A stretch of DNA of 64,000 nucleotides. Origin: Tyto alba. Its lineage: Eukaryota > Chordata > Aves > Strigiformes > Tytonidae. Below, piece by piece: positions 61,930 to 64,000 of this stretch; position 1 is the first letter of the stretch; every line of letters begins with the position of its first letter. The notes beneath the pieces are model-generated. The model ran no database searches. It saw nothing but the letters and a program-made list of their open reading frames with translations, and was not told the DNA's origin. Position numbers and translations under genes: made by a program. The stretch spans positions 12,369,427 to 12,433,426 of the forward strand of contig NW_024881296.1 of the NCBI RefSeq assembly GCF_018691265.1, in the 5' to 3' direction.

Positions 61930-63270
61930 CTCCACCTGCCCCAATGGCCCTTTGCCGGAGATCACACCCCCCCGCCCCCCCCCAGCCGCGCTGCCGGCAG
62001 ACCCCGGGGCTGCCAGTGCCTCCCGAAGCCCTGGGTAGGAGCCCAGCTCTCCCGGGCCACTGCCGGAGCCCCCTCCCAGCCGGGCCGCAAGGCAGGGCCG
62101 AAGGGAAGCGATGCCAGGAGGGGCAGGAGCTGGCTGCGAGCAGGCAGCCCGCCACAGGCCCGGCTCTCTAGGGGAGGACGGCACGGCCCGGCACACCGCT
62201 AAGGTTCTGACCCCCCGCGGCAGCAGCGGGGCAGGCACCATCTCCCACCCTCTCCAGCGGCCGCCTCCTTCCCCGTCCCGCCCCCCAAAACCGCCCCCAA
62301 AGCCGCCGGGCACCGACGGCCGCCGCCACCGCCCAACAGTCCCCGCCGCTCGCCGCCGCCAGAGGGCGCCCGCCGCCCGCCAACGCGGCCGGCCCGCGCG
62401 CCCCGCCCCGCCCCGCCCCGCCCCGCCCCGCCCCGCCCGGCCGCCACCTCCCCTCAGCCCCGCCGGCGGCCGGGCGGCGTCCCGCCCCGCCCCGCCCCGC
62501 TGCTCGCCCCGCGGCGGGGAACCGGCGGCGGCTCTGGGGGCTCGGGTGCCGCAACCCGCGGCGGGGGCTGGGGAGGAGCGCGGTCCCTTCCCTCCGCTGC
62601 CCGGCCCTTGAACGCCGTCCTGTTCCCCGCGCTCCCCCAGCCCGCGGTGAGGCGCCGCCTCGCCGACCCTGCCTGCCCCCTCAGCGGCTCCCGCGCGCTG
62701 CCCGCGGGTCTGCGGGGGAAGCGGGGGGCGGCGGCGCTGGCAGAGCTCCGGCCTCCCGGGCCCGCCCGGGCCCCGTTCTGCAAGCTGTCCCGGCCAGCCC
62801 CAGGCCCGCGGGGTAGCCGCCGTCTCCCGAGGCAGGCGCGCCGCTGCGCACAGGGCGCTGATCACGGGGAGCGGATGCGGTTAGGCGGGCGTGTAGCTGG
62901 CGGCTTGGGTCATCAGAGGTCTGCCGGAAAGCAAAGCCGATCTGCCGGTTCGCCACCGGCATCGCTGAGCCCAGAAAACGAGCAGTTACACACCGCGGTG
63001 TTAATGGCACGCGGCTGCTCACGGTCGGTGTCCTGGGGCCTACGGCGTGTGCCTGCCCTGCGCGCGCCGTAGGCTTGCGCGGCGTTTTCCCCGCTTTACC
63101 TTGCCGTCGTCCCTTGTGAAGTCTGTCCACAAACCACGGGACCTCTGTGTGCGGATCTGCGTGAAACCCATTCCCGCGCAGCGGGAGCTAGGGAGCGCCT
63201 CCGTTGCCTGCCCGGTTGGGTCAGCGCTTTGGAAGCACCCACGCGAACGCGTGCGGCGCCTCTGACGCGA
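61930..63270. promoter_or_regulatory. Large CpG island, gene unassigned
   Basis: About 1.3 kb of extreme GC content and CpG density with many GC-box (CCCCGCCC) motifs, an obvious vertebrate promoter-type island. Long frames on both strands reflect absence of AT-rich stop codons and encode Arg/Pro/Gly/Ala-rich shadows. In mammals KIF26B follows EFCAB2 in the same orientation at a comparable distance, so this may be its 5' region, but the expected KIF26B N-terminal coding sequence is not seen here or before 64000. It could also serve a noncoding RNA. Confidence 0.75.
62401..62435. repeat. (CCCCG)7 tract in the CpG island
   Basis: Seven pure CCCCG units forming overlapping GC boxes. The minus strand is (CGGGG)n with four-G runs every 5 nt, a strong G-quadruplex candidate. 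A shorter CCCCG series follows at about 62482-62500. Confidence 0.95.
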
Positions 63271-63299
63271 GCCTTGGGTGGCAGCGCTTGTGTGGGCTG

Positions 63300-64000
63300 T
63301 GGGAATAACCACATGGGGAAGGGCTGGTCTGCTCAAAAGGGTGATAACCTAGCGAAGTTGAACCACAGCAGAGCATTTTACACATCTTCACTACTAGCAG
63401 GGTGTCTGTGAAAACAGAAGAGCCCTGGGAGATCCCTTGCTCAGTGATGTGGTGGGCTGGTTTTGTTTCTTCACCGCGGCTGCAGCCCAGGTACATTAGG
63501 GATGCTGGAAGGATGCATTTATATGGAGGTAACAATAGGAGGTTGGAAAGGTGGATGCAAGCCCCCTGTGCGTTCTGCCCCCTCAATTGTATCAACTCAT
63601 CCATGCTATGACCCTATCAGGGGATCCGGCATTTAGCTCTTTATTGCATCTATTTCTGAGAAAATCAGCAACTTGTTCGGAGGAGGAAGATTCATTAGAG
63701 ATGATTGTGCTATCTGCAGGATTTGAAATAAAAGAAGTATTGTAACCAGATACAGAGGACCCGCAAGAAGAAATCATAATTAGAAGGGAAAGATTAATAG
63801 GGACACAAGCCTGTAGAATTTCATTGTTAAGAGATCAATTTATTATGCCCTTGATTCCAAGTTAAACTAATACACGTAAAATTACAACACGGGAAAGAGA
63901 TGCCAATGACTGACATAGACACAGCTTGCTTTTCTTTCCTAGTTATTTAGGGAGGATTGGGAACACTTGTGAAATCACGTTCATTAAAACCCTGAATAGA
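63300..64000. other. DNA downstream of the CpG island
   Basis: Composition returns to AT-rich. No credible exon recognised. If the island drives a + strand gene, this would be its first intron. Confidence 0.45.

Noticed and set aside
61927..62865. 312-codon minus-strand frame in the distal CpG island
   Set aside because: Low-complexity Gly/Arg/Ala/Pro composition, starting and ending with the island; no domain or splice-linked continuation.
61930..64000. First coding exon of KIF26B
   Set aside because: The N-terminal sequence expected from vertebrate KIF26B was not found in any frame; only synteny suggests it is near.

Overview
This looks like a bird nuclear genome window. It has vertebrate split-gene structure, compact GC-rich promoter islands in AT-rich flanks, and several avian-type endogenous retrovirus (ERV) LTRs. 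I see no bacterial genes, CRISPR arrays, tRNAs or rRNAs. The species and order cannot be fixed from the sequence alone.

One protein-coding gene is well supported. It is EFCAB2 (DRC8, subunit 8 of the nexin-dynein regulatory complex of motile cilia), on the + strand from 5254 to 41440. Seven coding exons join in frame with GT/AG junctions into a 163-residue EF-hand protein, with a polyadenylation signal at 41561. Its promoter is a CpG island at about 4790-5720 with a perfect RFX-type X-box (5223-5236) just upstream of the start codon, which fits a motile-cilia gene.

Layout: 1-4779 is noncoding upstream DNA. 4790-5720 holds the promoter and exon 1. Intron 1 (20 kb) contains a GGGGCC hexanucleotide tract against the splice donor, an isolated GC-rich island at 9.9-10.3 kb, a 438-bp AAAGG satellite tract, an ERV LTR with a near-perfect 5-bp target duplication, an antisense ERVK-type solo LTR with a 6-bp duplication, and an ERVL-like LTR fragment. 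Intron 2 (8 kb) contains a GC-rich patch and a decayed ERVL provirus whose left LTR piece is inverted. A (CTCCCT)n tract then forms the polypyrimidine tract of exon 3. Exons 4-7 follow up to 41.4 kb. From 41.6 to 61.9 kb I see only noncoding DNA carrying three further solo LTRs. At 61.9-63.3 kb there is a strong unassigned CpG island. From the mammalian gene order EFCAB2-KIF26B it may be a KIF26B-side promoter, but no KIF26B coding exon is visible.

I did not find a convincing new multi-gene system. The most interesting signals are regulatory or structural: repeat tracts at two splice sites of EFCAB2, an X-box coinciding with an overlapping upstream ORF, the inverted-LTR provirus, and LTRs carrying long partly conserved reading frames.
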